This document shows positions 27,284 to 35,084 of a stretch of DNA of 64,000 bases, one piece after another (the first letter of the stretch is position 1; every line of letters starts with the position of its first letter). Under the pieces are notes generated by a model, which saw only the letters and a list, made by a program, of their open reading frames with translations, ran no database searches and was not told the DNA's origin. The stretch lies in contig NZ_WHOL01000036.1 in NCBI RefSeq assembly GCF_009745975.1, positions 1 through 64,000 on the forward strand, given 5' to 3'. This DNA is from Actinokineospora pegani. GTDB taxonomy: Bacteria; Actinomycetota; Actinomycetes; Mycobacteriales; Pseudonocardiaceae. Both the position numbers and the translations under genes were made by a program.

Positions 27284-28372
27284 GTGTCTGACCAGGAGCA
27301 GGCGGGCGGGCACCGGCAGGTCGGGGTCAAGGACGTGGCGGCCGCCGCCGGGGTGTCGCTGGGGACGGTGTCCAACGTGCTCAACCGCCCGCAGGTGGTG
27401 AGCGCCCGGACGCGGCTGCGGGTGGAGGCGGCCATGGCCGACCTCGGGTTCGTCCGCAACGAGTCGGCCCGCCACCTGCGCGCCGGGCGCAGCAGCACCC
27501 TGGCCTACGTGCTGCTCGACGGGGCCAACCCGTTCTTCACCGACGTCGCGCAGGGCATCGAGGAGGCCGCCGAGGCCGCCGACCTGTCGGTCTTCCTGTG
27601 CAACAGCGACAACCGGGCCGAGCGCGAGCTGTCCTACCTGACCCGCCTGGAGCAGCACCGGGTGCAGGGCATCCTGATCACCCCGGCCGACCCGCACGCC
27701 GCGATCCTCGACGAGCTGCCCCAGCGCGGCACCCCGGTCGTCATCGTCGACCGCACCCGGGGCGGCGACACCCACTGCTCGGTCGCCGTCGACGACGTCC
27801 TGGGCGGCGAACTGGCCCTGCTGCACCTCATCGAGAACGGCCACGACCGCATCGGCCTGGTCGGCGGCCCGCTGTCGCTGGGCCAGGTCCGCGACCGCAA
27901 GCACGGCGCCGAGCGCGCGCTGGCCGCCACCGGTCGCGACCCCGCGGCCCTGCTGCACGTCGAGACCGCCGCCCTGACCGTCCACGAAGGACGCCAAGCG
28001 GGCCAGCGCCTGGCCGGGCTGCCCACCGCCACCCGTCCGACAGCGGTCTTCTGCGCCAACGACCTGTTGGCCCTGGGACTGCTCCAGCACTGCGTCTCCA
28101 CCGGCATCCGGGTCCCCGAAGACCTCGCCATCGTCGGCTACGACGACATCGAGTTCGCCGCCGCGGCAGCGGTCCCCCTCACCTCGGTCCGCCAGCCCCG
28201 CCGCAAGCTGGGCGCCACCGCGGCCGAACTCCTGCTGCGGGAGACCCGGGAGACCGGCCACGTGCACGAACAGGTCCTGTTCACCCCGGAGCTGGTCGTG
28301 CGGACCTCGAGCCAGGGTCCTCCTCGACGGGGAATCACCAACCCGCCGATGGGCGCCGGGAGCGCCGGCTAG
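27284..28372 (+). CDS. LacI-family regulator of rhamnose use
   Basis: Repressor of about 362 residues. The N-terminal helix-turn-helix with hinge reads VKDVAAAAGVSLGTVSNVLNRP, and the C-terminal effector domain resembles PBP1 (VLLDGANPFFTDVAQGIEEAA, FCANDLLALGLLQ, AIVGYDDIEFAAAAAVPLTSVRQP). GTG at 27284 is preceded by GGGGGG at seven bases; ATG at 27269 lacks a ribosome site and overlaps the operator. It diverges from the rhamnose operon, so it most likely represses that operon and itself. The tail after the fold is short and unstructured. Confidence 0.92.
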   Translation: MSDQEQAGGHRQVGVKDVAAAAGVSLGTVSNVLNRPQVVSARTRLRVEAAMADLGFVRNESARHLRAGRSSTLAYVLLDGANPFFTDVAQGIEEAAEAADLSVFLCNSDNRAERELSYLTRLEQHRVQGILITPADPHAAILDELPQRGTPVVIVDRTRGGDTHCSVAVDDVLGGELALLHLIENGHDRIGLVGGPLSLGQVRDRKHGAERALAATGRDPAALLHVETAALTVHEGRQAGQRLAGLPTATRPTAVFCANDLLALGLLQHCVSTGIRVPEDLAIVGYDDIEFAAAAAVPLTSVRQPRRKLGATAAELLLRETRETGHVHEQVLFTPELVVRTSSQGPPRRGITNPPMGAGSAG

Positions 28373-28375
28373 GGT
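28370..28375 (+). promoter_or_regulatory. -10 box of a probable leaderless promoter for the NACHT gene
   Basis: TAGGGT overlaps the stop codon of the LacI gene and lies seven bases before the GTG at 28383. No ribosome site fits in that gap. This matches the TANNNT plus six or seven bases seen at several other genes in the window. Confidence 0.45.
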
Positions 28376-28382
28376 ACCTAGG

Positions 28383-30608
28383 GTGACGAGCCAGTTCAGC
28401 GCGCTGCTGCGGCAGTTGCGGCGACAGGCACAGCTGACCCAGGACGACCTCGCCGAGCGCACCGGCCTGTCGGTGCGGACCATCCGCAGGCTGGAGAGCG
28501 GCGACCGGGCGAACCCGCAGCTCGACACGGTCCGGCTGCTCGCCGACGCGTTGCGCCTGGAGCCCCGGGAGCGGGCCAGGGTGCTGGCCGTCGCCGACGG
28601 GCGCTTACCGGTCGAACCAGAGCCGGAGCCAGAAGCGGAACCACAGCCAGAGCCGCCGCCGGTCGTCACCGTCGTGCCGGAGTCGGCGTTCGAGCGCAGG
28701 CTCGCCGAGGCCGCCGACGACCTCGCGCACGCGGTCGGGGCCCGGCTGGGCAGGGAGGAGGAGCTGCGGCGGGTCCAGGACCCGTTCCCGCTGCCGGTCC
28801 GCTGGCAGGTCGCGCCCGAGGGCGTGATGGACCACTGGGCGAACATCTGCCGCGCCGCACCGGGTGCCTCGGCCACCGCGCTGGACCTGGCGGGCGGCCT
28901 GGCCGACATCGCCGAGGTCTACCGGCGGGTCCCGTCGGGGCGGCTGGTGGTGCTGGGCCGGGGCGGGTCGGGCAAGTCGGTGCTGGCGGCCCGGTTCGTG
29001 CTCGACGTCATGCGCGACCGCGAGCGCGGCGCCACCGTGCCGGTCGTGTTCGGCCTCGGGTCCTGGGACCCGACGACCACCGCCTTCCGGGACTGGCTCG
29101 CCGGTCAGCTCCTGCGCGACCACCCCGGGCTGGCCGCGGCCGGCGGCGGCGGGACGACGCTGGCGGCCGCGCTGGTCGAGGCCGGGCGGGTCCTGCCGGT
29201 GCTCGACGGGTTCGACGAGCTCGCCGCCGGGCTGCACCGGCCCGCGCTCGACGCCCTCAACGCCACGACCCTGCCGCTGCTGCTGACCAGCAGGCCCGGC
29301 GAGTACGCGGCCGTGGCCGGGGCCGCCGCCCTGACCGCCGCCGCCGCGGTCCGGCTGACCGACCTCACCGTCACCGACCTGGCCGACTACCTGCCGCGCA
29401 CCGCGCGCAAGGACGGCGGCGCGACCGCCTGGGACCCGGTGCTGGCCGAGCTGCGCGCGCACCCCGGGCGCCCGGCCTGCGGCAACCTCCGCGCGGTCCT
29501 CACCACCCCGCTGATGGTCGGGCTCGCCCGCACCACCTACAGCGGCCCCGCGGGGGGCGACCCGGCCGTGCTGCTCGACCCCGACCGGTTCGACAGCCAG
29601 CACGCGATCGAGGAGCACCTGCTCGGCAGCTTCATCCCCAGCGTCTACCGGGACCCGGACAGCCGGTGGGACCCGGAGCGGGCGCGCGGCTGGCTCGGCT
29701 ACCTCGCCCAGCACCTCGACCGGCTCGGCGCCCACGACCTGGCCTGGTGGCAGCTCGGCGGCGAGCTGCGCGGGCGCTCGCGGATGGCGGTCGTCGGGGC
29801 GCTGGCCGGGCTGGTCGTCGGCCTGCTCGGCGGGGTGCTGGTCGGGCTGCTCGACCTGGTCCTGGGTGGCGACGGCCGGATCGCGCTGCTCACCGCGCCG
29901 GGGCTGGGGCTCGCGATCGGGTCGGCCGCGGGCCTGGCGCACGGCGCGGGCATCCGGCTGGGCGGCGGGGCGTTCGAGCCCGCGCGCGTCCAGTTGCGCG
30001 CCCGGGGCGGGGGGCGGCAGTTGCGGGCGCGGTTCGGCCGCAGGCTGCTGGTCGGGGTGATCGGCGGCGCGGGCCTGGGCGTGGTGCTGGGGCTGGCCGC
30101 GGCGGCCGGGCTCGAGCCGATGGGCCTGCCCGGCTTCGGCTTCGCGGGCGGGTTCGCGACCGGCGCCGGGCTGGGCGCGCTGGCGGGCCTGGGCTGGGGG
30201 CTGATGGCCGGGCTGGAGGCCTCGGTCGACATCCGGTCGGCCGTGGGCCCGGCCGACCTGCTACGCGCCAGCCGCACGATCGTGCTGGTCGAGTTCCTCG
30301 GCCTGGGGCTGGTCCTCGGCCTCGCCCGGCTGCTGATCATCACCCTGGCGCTGGGCAGGCTGGAGCTGGTCTCGCTGCCGCTGGACCTCGTGCTCGGCCC
30401 GGTGATCGGGCTCGTGGTCGGCCTCAGCATCTCCGCGTGGGGCCAGTGGGTGGTGTTCGCCCGGGTGTGGCTGCCGCTCACCGGGCGGCTGCCGTGGTCG
30501 GTCGCCGCCTTCCTCGACGACGCGTGCCGCCGGGGTGTGCTGCGCCAGGTCGGCGCGGTCCACCAGTTCCGGCACGTCCGCCTGCAAACCCACCTGATGC
30601 GCGGCTGA
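28383..30608 (+). CDS. HTH-NACHT NTPase with C-terminal membrane domain
   Basis: STAND-type signalling ATPase of 741 residues. Residues 1-70 form an XRE helix-turn-helix (LRRQAQLTQDDLAERTGLS). A charged Glu-Pro repeat linker near 77-95 precedes a NACHT domain with Walker A GRGGSGKS (near 200), Walker B LPVLDGFDEL and sensor LLLTSRPGEY. From about 460 there are Gly-rich hydrophobic segments, perhaps six to eight membrane helices, ending in WGQWVVFARVWLPLTGRLPW. The last 30 residues (FLDDACRRGVLRQVGAVHQFRH) match the end of NACHT-associated modules. Codon 75 is TTA, rare in such genomes and dependent on bldA-type tRNA. Members occur widely in actinomycetes; some NACHT proteins act in phage defence, but that role is unproven here. 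Confidence 0.9.
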   Translation: MTSQFSALLRQLRRQAQLTQDDLAERTGLSVRTIRRLESGDRANPQLDTVRLLADALRLEPRERARVLAVADGRLPVEPEPEPEAEPQPEPPPVVTVVPESAFERRLAEAADDLAHAVGARLGREEELRRVQDPFPLPVRWQVAPEGVMDHWANICRAAPGASATALDLAGGLADIAEVYRRVPSGRLVVLGRGGSGKSVLAARFVLDVMRDRERGATVPVVFGLGSWDPTTTAFRDWLAGQLLRDHPGLAAAGGGGTTLAAALVEAGRVLPVLDGFDELAAGLHRPALDALNATTLPLLLTSRPGEYAAVAGAAALTAAAAVRLTDLTVTDLADYLPRTARKDGGATAWDPVLAELRAHPGRPACGNLRAVLTTPLMVGLARTTYSGPAGGDPAVLLDPDRFDSQHAIEEHLLGSFIPSVYRDPDSRWDPERARGWLGYLAQHLDRLGAHDLAWWQLGGELRGRSRMAVVGALAGLVVGLLGGVLVGLLDLVLGGDGRIALLTAPGLGLAIGSAAGLAHGAGIRLGGGAFEPARVQLRARGGGRQLRARFGRRLLVGVIGGAGLGVVLGLAAAAGLEPMGLPGFGFAGGFATGAGLGALAGLGWGLMAGLEASVDIRSAVGPADLLRASRTIVLVEFLGLGLVLGLARLLIITLALGRLELVSLPLDLVLGPVIGLVVGLSISAWGQWVVFARVWLPLTGRLPWSVAAFLDDACRRGVLRQVGAVHQFRHVRLQTHLMRG

Positions 30609-30646
30609 CCTGGGAGTTTCCCCCAGCGGACATAGATGGCCGGTCC

Positions 30647-31816
30647 ATGGCCTGTTCCGGTGGCCCGCTCCCCGGCAGTGTCGCCGACGTGTTTGACACT
30701 GTCGAGGGCCTGGCGGGCGCGGTCACCGCCGTACTGAGTCCGGACGGGCCGCTGGCGAACCTGGCCCAGACCCTGACCGACGCGCTGGACAGCGTGTGGG
30801 CCGAGTTCTTCGTGACGCCCACCCCGCCCGGCGGCACCAACTGGAACGCCTACAGCCACGAGCAGTTGCACGGGATGCTCTGGCAGGACGCCGACGTCGG
30901 CGACGTCGGCACGGTGGCCGCCGAGTGGGGGCGGCACAGCACCGAGCTGACCGGCTTCGCCGACGCGCTGCGCCGCGAGGCCGAGGCCCTGCGCGCGAAC
31001 TGGCGGAGCCCGTCGTCCGGGCAGGCCGCGGACCGGCTCGCGGAGCTGTCCGACCGGGTGTGGAACGCGGGGGCCAGGGCGGGCACGGTGCAGAAGGCGG
31101 CGGCCGAGGCGGGCGACGCGCTCGCCGTCGCCCGCAACACCATGCCGCCGCCGACGCCCGACCCGATGACGCTGGCCACCAGCGCGGTCGGCGCCGGGCC
31201 GATCAACCCGGTGGCGGCGGTGCTGATCGGCGGCGCGCGGTTCTTCACCGCCGACGCCGTGGCGGGGGTGGCCAAGGCCCAGGCGGTCGGGGTGATGCGC
31301 ACCTACGAGTCGAGCCTGCACGCCAGCAGCCACCAGGTCGTCCCCGGCATGCCCAGCGCGGGCGGGCCCAGGTCGTACGAGGTCGACGGCTCGGGCGGCG
31401 GCACGACCACCGCCGCCGCGGCCGCCTCGACCCCCGGCGGCCCCGGGTCGACGGCGGGCCGGGGCGGGGCGGGCGGTGTGCCGTGGTCCCGGCTGGTGGG
31501 CGGCAGCGCGCCCGGGGCGGCCGGGGGCGCGGGCCTGGACGCGGGTCGCCTGGTCGGGGGCGGCCCGGGGCCCGTGGGCAGCGTGCTGGCCGCCGAGCGC
31601 GCGGCGCTGTCGAACCTGGCCGCCGCGCGCGGGGCTGGGCCCGGCGGCCTCATGGGGGCGCCGATGGGCGCGCGGCCCATGGGCGAGCAGGAGGGCAGGG
31701 ACCACCGCAGCCGCCTGCCGAACGTGGACACCGGGATCTTCACCATCGACGAGCGGGCCAGCGCCGCGGTGATCGGCGGCGCGCCGGACAGGGAGGACGA
31801 CCATGCTTTCGAGTGA
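30647..31816 (+). CDS. Large WXG100/PPE-like protein, probable ESX-associated substrate
   Basis: Protein of 389 residues. The first 200 residues are helical, with NWNAYSHEQLHGMLW and a stretch ending LRANWRSPSSGQAADRLAEL, where the W-x-S/G turn resembles WXG100 and PPE folds. Residues after 240 are low-complexity Gly/Ala/Pro, and the end (HRSRLPNVDTGIFTIDERASAAVIGG) is ordered and charged. ATG at 30647 is the only start in frame after an upstream stop, with a weak ribosome site. It begins a six-gene unit with overlaps throughout, including EspG- and EspC-like genes. Export by a type VII system is inferred; no signal peptide is seen. Confidence 0.7.
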   Translation: MACSGGPLPGSVADVFDTVEGLAGAVTAVLSPDGPLANLAQTLTDALDSVWAEFFVTPTPPGGTNWNAYSHEQLHGMLWQDADVGDVGTVAAEWGRHSTELTGFADALRREAEALRANWRSPSSGQAADRLAELSDRVWNAGARAGTVQKAAAEAGDALAVARNTMPPPTPDPMTLATSAVGAGPINPVAAVLIGGARFFTADAVAGVAKAQAVGVMRTYESSLHASSHQVVPGMPSAGGPRSYEVDGSGGGTTTAAAAASTPGGPGSTAGRGGAGGVPWSRLVGGSAPGAAGGAGLDAGRLVGGGPGPVGSVLAAERAALSNLAAARGAGPGGLMGAPMGARPMGEQEGRDHRSRLPNVDTGIFTIDERASAAVIGGAPDREDDHAFE

Positions 31817-32147
31817 GCCGGACGAGCCCGGCGTCGAGGTGCTGACCGACCACCTCGTCAGCCAGGTGCGGTCCCTGGTCGGCATCGGCGACGAGACCGG
31901 CGGCCTGGTGTCCTCGGCGGCGCGGCTGGCCGAGCGGCGGCCGCTGCTGGGCACCGCGCCGCCCGCGCTGCACCTGGCGGCCCGGCTGCGCGAGGCGGCC
32001 GGGCCCGCCGGGCTCACCGGCGAGGTCAGCGCGGCCGACGGCGAGCTGGCGGGCTACCACCGGGCGCTGCGCGACACGGTCAGCCGGTACCAGGACGGCG
32101 ACCGGGAGATCGCCTGGCGGTTCAACGGCCAGGAGACGCGGACATGA
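31803..32147 (+). CDS. Small helical ESX-operon protein, unknown function
   Basis: Protein of 114 residues, predicted mostly helical: LTDHLVSQVRSLVGIGDETGGLVSSAARLAE and a second part around DGELAGYHRALRDTVSRYQ. ATG is preceded by GGGAGG and lies inside the end of the upstream gene. Its own stop overlaps the EspG gene as ATGA. Size and place suggest an ESX partner or accessory protein, but I do not recognise a named family. Confidence 0.65.
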   Translation: MLSSEPDEPGVEVLTDHLVSQVRSLVGIGDETGGLVSSAARLAERRPLLGTAPPALHLAARLREAAGPAGLTGEVSAADGELAGYHRALRDTVSRYQDGDREIAWRFNGQETRT

Positions 32148-32872
32148 CCGCGGCGGCGCCGCCCGCGGCCCGGTCCGGGGTCGACTTCGGGCTGGTCGAG
32201 CTGGACCTGCTCGCCACGCACGCGGGCAGGCGGTTCCCGTACCCGCTGCGGGTGCCGGAGTTCGGCCGGATCGCCGGGGAGCGCGACGTGCTGCTGGCCG
32301 CGGCGGGGGTGACCCTGCGCTCGCGCGGGCTGGCGGGCGAGCGCGGGCCGCTCGGCGTCGCGGCCGAGGTGGTCACCGCGCTGGCCGAGCACCGGGGCGC
32401 GATCGACCTGGTGCTGACCAGGCCGGACGGGGCGGTCGGCGTGGTGGCCCTGGTCTACCGGTCGTGGACGCTGGTGTGCAGCCAGCCGCTGTCCGGCGAC
32501 CCGGCGACCGGGGTGCGGGTCCGGCGGGTCGCGCAGAGCGCGCTGGTCGACGAGCTGATGCGGCTGGTGCCCGAGGTCGAGGCGGCGGTGACCATGCCCA
32601 TCACGATCCCGCCGGACCGCTCCGACCGCGCCGCGCTCGACGAGCTCGGCGTGGTGCTGCCCGAGCTGACCGGCGCCGGGCAGGCCGGGGCGACCCGGGG
32701 GGCCCGCAGGACCCCGACCGACCTGTCCTGGTTGGACGGTCCGCGCGGACGGGTGCGGGTGGACCGCGCGGAGGACGGGTGGACCAGCGTCAACCCGTTG
32801 CGCAGGCAGGACTTGAGCCAGGAGCTCACCACGATGGCCATGGCCGTGAGAAGGGAACACGATGGACGCTGA
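32144..32872 (+). CDS. EspG-family ESX secretion-associated protein
   Basis: Protein of 242 residues of the EspG family, cytoplasmic chaperones that bind PE/PPE-type substrates for type VII secretion in mycobacteria. The N-terminal FGLVELDLLATHAGRRFPYPL and the beta-rich centre (GAVGVVALVYRSWTLVCSQP) are typical, as is the ending DRAEDGWTSVNPLRRQDL. Start overlaps the previous stop as ATGA, and its end overlaps the YbaB-like gene by 11 bp. It supports an export role for its neighbours. Confidence 0.82.
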   Translation: MTAAAPPAARSGVDFGLVELDLLATHAGRRFPYPLRVPEFGRIAGERDVLLAAAGVTLRSRGLAGERGPLGVAAEVVTALAEHRGAIDLVLTRPDGAVGVVALVYRSWTLVCSQPLSGDPATGVRVRRVAQSALVDELMRLVPEVEAAVTMPITIPPDRSDRAALDELGVVLPELTGAGQAGATRGARRTPTDLSWLDGPRGRVRVDRAEDGWTSVNPLRRQDLSQELTTMAMAVRREHDGR

Positions 32873-33266
32873 GCAGTGGCTCGCGCAGTACGACAAGAAG
32901 CTGACCGAGGTGGCCGCGCGCGCCAAGGAGGCCGGTGAGCGCCTGCGGGAGGTCGGCGCGACGGCGTCCTCCCGCCGCGGCGAGGTGCGGGTGCGGGTCG
33001 GGGCCAGCGGCGTGCTGGAGGACCTCACCCTGGCCCCCTCGGCCCGCACCCTGGAGTCCGATGAGCTGGCGCGGCTGATCCTGGAGACCACGCGCAAGGC
33101 GCGGCACGCGGTCAGCAGGCAGGTCGCCGGGATCTCGACCGAGTGCTTCGGCGAGGGCCCCGCCCTGGAGGTGATCAAGCGGCACCTGCCCGCGGGCGCG
33201 CGTCCGCGCGGCGGCGCCGACTCCGACGACGACTACTTCGCCAACCCCCCGGAGATCACGCGATGA
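32862..33266 (+). CDS. YbaB/EbfC-family protein
   Basis: Protein of 134 residues with the YbaB/EbfC nucleoid-associated fold: a leading helix (WLAQYDKKLTEVAARAKEAGERL), a beta part (GEVRVRVGASGVLEDLTL) and a closing helix. Such proteins are usual members of actinobacterial ESX-accessory operons. ATG has AAGGGA upstream. Its TGA overlaps the next ATG. DNA binding is likely from the family but its role here is unknown. Confidence 0.82.
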   Translation: MDAEQWLAQYDKKLTEVAARAKEAGERLREVGATASSRRGEVRVRVGASGVLEDLTLAPSARTLESDELARLILETTRKARHAVSRQVAGISTECFGEGPALEVIKRHLPAGARPRGGADSDDDYFANPPEITR

Positions 33267-33586
33267 CTGAACAATTCGGGCAGTTCGGGCAGTTCGATGT
33301 CCACGCGGACCAGCTCCGCGGGCACGCCCGCGGCGTCGACGAGGTCGCCGACCGGCTCTCGTCGATCGGCGGGCAGCTCCCCAGCGGCCTCGCCGACCTC
33401 GCCCTCGGCCTGTTCGCCCAGTTCCTCGCCACCGGCCTGCAGGGCGCGATGACGCAGGTCGCGAACACCGTGACCGACGCGTCGACCTCGGTCGCCGAAC
33501 TGGGCACGGGCATCACCCGCACCGCCGCGGGCTACCAGAACACCGACGAGGGCAACGCGGCCACGCTGACCCAGGAGTACCGCTGA
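33263..33586 (+). CDS. EspC-like type VII secretion target
   Basis: Protein of 107 residues: FDVHADQLRGHARGVDEVADRLSSI forms the first helix and the end reads GYQNTDEGNAATL, the pattern of the EspC (ESX-1 secretion-associated) family. No signal peptide. ATG overlaps the preceding stop (ATGA), and its stop overlaps the next start (TGATG). It is a probable secreted partner of the following WXG-type protein. Confidence 0.8.
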   Translation: MTEQFGQFGQFDVHADQLRGHARGVDEVADRLSSIGGQLPSGLADLALGLFAQFLATGLQGAMTQVANTVTDASTSVAELGTGITRTAAGYQNTDEGNAATLTQEYR

Positions 33587-35007
33587 TGAGCGACAGGAAC
33601 ACCGCCCAACTGGTCGCCGAGCTCGAGGCGACCGACAACGCCGTGCGCGCCAAGGGGTGGGTGGCCCCGGGCCTGGGCGTGCCGGGCGCGCCGATGGGTC
33701 TGCTGGAGTCGGCGCTCAACCCGCTGGGCGGGCTCGCCGCGGCGGGCCTGGGCTGGTTCGTGCCGATGGTGTCGTTCCTCGGCGAGGGCCTCACCCAGCT
33801 CCAGGGCGGCAACGGGTCGTCGGTCGCGTCGGGGTCGCGGGACTTCGGCGACGCCGGGCAGGACATCGGCGGCGTGGCCGAGGAGTACCGGCGGGCGGCG
33901 GGCCGGGAGACCGCGGACTGGTCGGGCGCGGCCGGGACCCAGTACCGGGAGGCCGCCGAGCAGCACGCGACGGGCATCGCCGGCCTGGGCCAGGCCAGCA
34001 CCGGCGTGGGCAGCGCGATCATCGGCGCGGGACAGGTGGTGGCGCAGGCCATCGCCGAGGTCACCGAGCTGATCGCCGAGGCGGTCGCGCAGATCGTCCC
34101 GATCCTGACCCAGGCCATCGCACGGGCAGCGGAGACCTTCGGCCAGAGCGTCGTGGAGGCCATCCCGCCGTGCGTGGGGATCGCGGTGCAGTACGCGCTG
34201 CGCATCGCCGCGAAGCTCGCGGCGCTGGTGGCCAGCGGGGACAACCTCATGAAGCTGGTGCGCGGCGGCATGGCCGTGGTGGAGCTGATCCAGCAGGCGC
34301 TGTCGGGCATCAGCGGGCAGAGCGTGGACGCCGCGGCGGCTGAGGGGTCCGCCGGGGGCGACCAGAAGGGCGGCGGGACCGCGGCCGCCGTGGACGGGGT
34401 GAGCGACTGGGCGAAGGGGAGCGACCAGGGCAGCGACCAGGGCAGCGACCAGGGCGAGGCCCCGGCGTCGAGCCCGGCGTCGGCCTCCGGCGGCGCGTTC
34501 TCGACCGGGGGCGTGTCCGCCCCGGCGGGGACGGCGACACAGGGCGGCGGGTCCGTGCCGTCCGGCTCGTCCCTCTCGGCGGCGTCCGTGCCGGGCGCGA
34601 CCGCCGCGCCGGAGGTGTCCACCCGGACCGCGGGCGCGAGCCCACTGCCCGCGGGCTCCGCCTTCCCGGAGGCGACCCGCGCCGCGGGCGGGGGCGGGGT
34701 GCCCACCGCCGCCACACCGGCGGGCGGGGTGCCGTTCGGCGGCGGCGGGGTCGGCGGCAGCCACTCCCCCTCCGCCCGCGTCGGCGCGGGCCGCGACACG
34801 GGCACGGCCCGGTCGGAGGGCGGGCAGCAGCAGGCCCGCGCCACCGGGGGCGGCGCTGCCGGCGGTGTCCCGCTGGGTGGCGCCATGGGCGCGGGGGGCG
34901 GGCCGGGCGAGGCAGACAAGGAGCACCAGCGCAAGTACACCCTGGTGGAGGGGCACGAGGAGGACCTGGACGTCGCGCCGCAGGTCATCACCAAGGCCCC
35001 GGAGTAG
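33586..35007 (+). CDS. WXG-type protein with long Gly/Ser-rich tail, probable ESX substrate
   Basis: Protein of 473 residues. Residues 1-240 are helical, with a WSGAAG turn near residue 109 typical of WXG100/PPE proteins, and hydrophobic helices (GQVVAQAIAEVTELIAEAV). Residues 250-440 are low-complexity Gly/Ala/Ser/Pro, including three GSDQ repeats. The end, KYTLVEGHEEDLDVAPQV, is acidic and ordered. It is coupled to the EspC-like gene by TGATG and is the last gene before a strong hairpin. Confidence 0.75.
   Translation: MSDRNTAQLVAELEATDNAVRAKGWVAPGLGVPGAPMGLLESALNPLGGLAAAGLGWFVPMVSFLGEGLTQLQGGNGSSVASGSRDFGDAGQDIGGVAEEYRRAAGRETADWSGAAGTQYREAAEQHATGIAGLGQASTGVGSAIIGAGQVVAQAIAEVTELIAEAVAQIVPILTQAIARAAETFGQSVVEAIPPCVGIAVQYALRIAAKLAALVASGDNLMKLVRGGMAVVELIQQALSGISGQSVDAAAAEGSAGGDQKGGGTAAAVDGVSDWAKGSDQGSDQGSDQGEAPASSPASASGGAFSTGGVSAPAGTATQGGGSVPSGSSLSAASVPGATAAPEVSTRTAGASPLPAGSAFPEATRAAGGGGVPTAATPAGGVPFGGGGVGGSHSPSARVGAGRDTGTARSEGGQQQARATGGGAAGGVPLGGAMGAGGGPGEADKEHQRKYTLVEGHEEDLDVAPQVITKAPE
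34420..34455 (+). repeat. Three perfect 12-bp tandem units inside the WXG-type gene
   Basis: AGCGACCAGGGC is repeated three times without change, coding for SDQG units. Perfect identity suggests recent slippage in the low-complexity tail. The reading frame is kept. Confidence 0.8.
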
Positions 35008-35014
35008 CGAATCC

Positions 35015-35041
35015 GTCCCCCGCCCGGCCCGGGCGGGGGAC
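35015..35041 (+). terminator. Hairpin terminator after the ESX-type operon
   Basis: GTCCCCCGCCCGG and CCGGGCGGGGGAC are perfect 13-base complements around one base, starting eight bases after the stop codon. There is no T-tract, as is common in high-GC actinobacteria. Confidence 0.7.
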
Positions 35042-35072
35042 AGGTCACGAGCGCCGCGCACGCGAACGGCGG

Positions 35073-35078
35073 TACGGT
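35073..35078 (+). promoter_or_regulatory. -10 box of a probable leaderless promoter for the phosphatase
   Basis: TACGGT is followed by six bases and the GTG start at 35085. The gap has no ribosome site. No clear -35 is seen. Confidence 0.45.
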
Positions 35079-35084
35079 GCCGGG

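Noticed and set aside
34420-34455. Short direct repeats as a possible CRISPR or regulatory array
   Set aside because: Units are 12 bp, contiguous, in frame within a coding tail, with no spacers. They are coding repeats.
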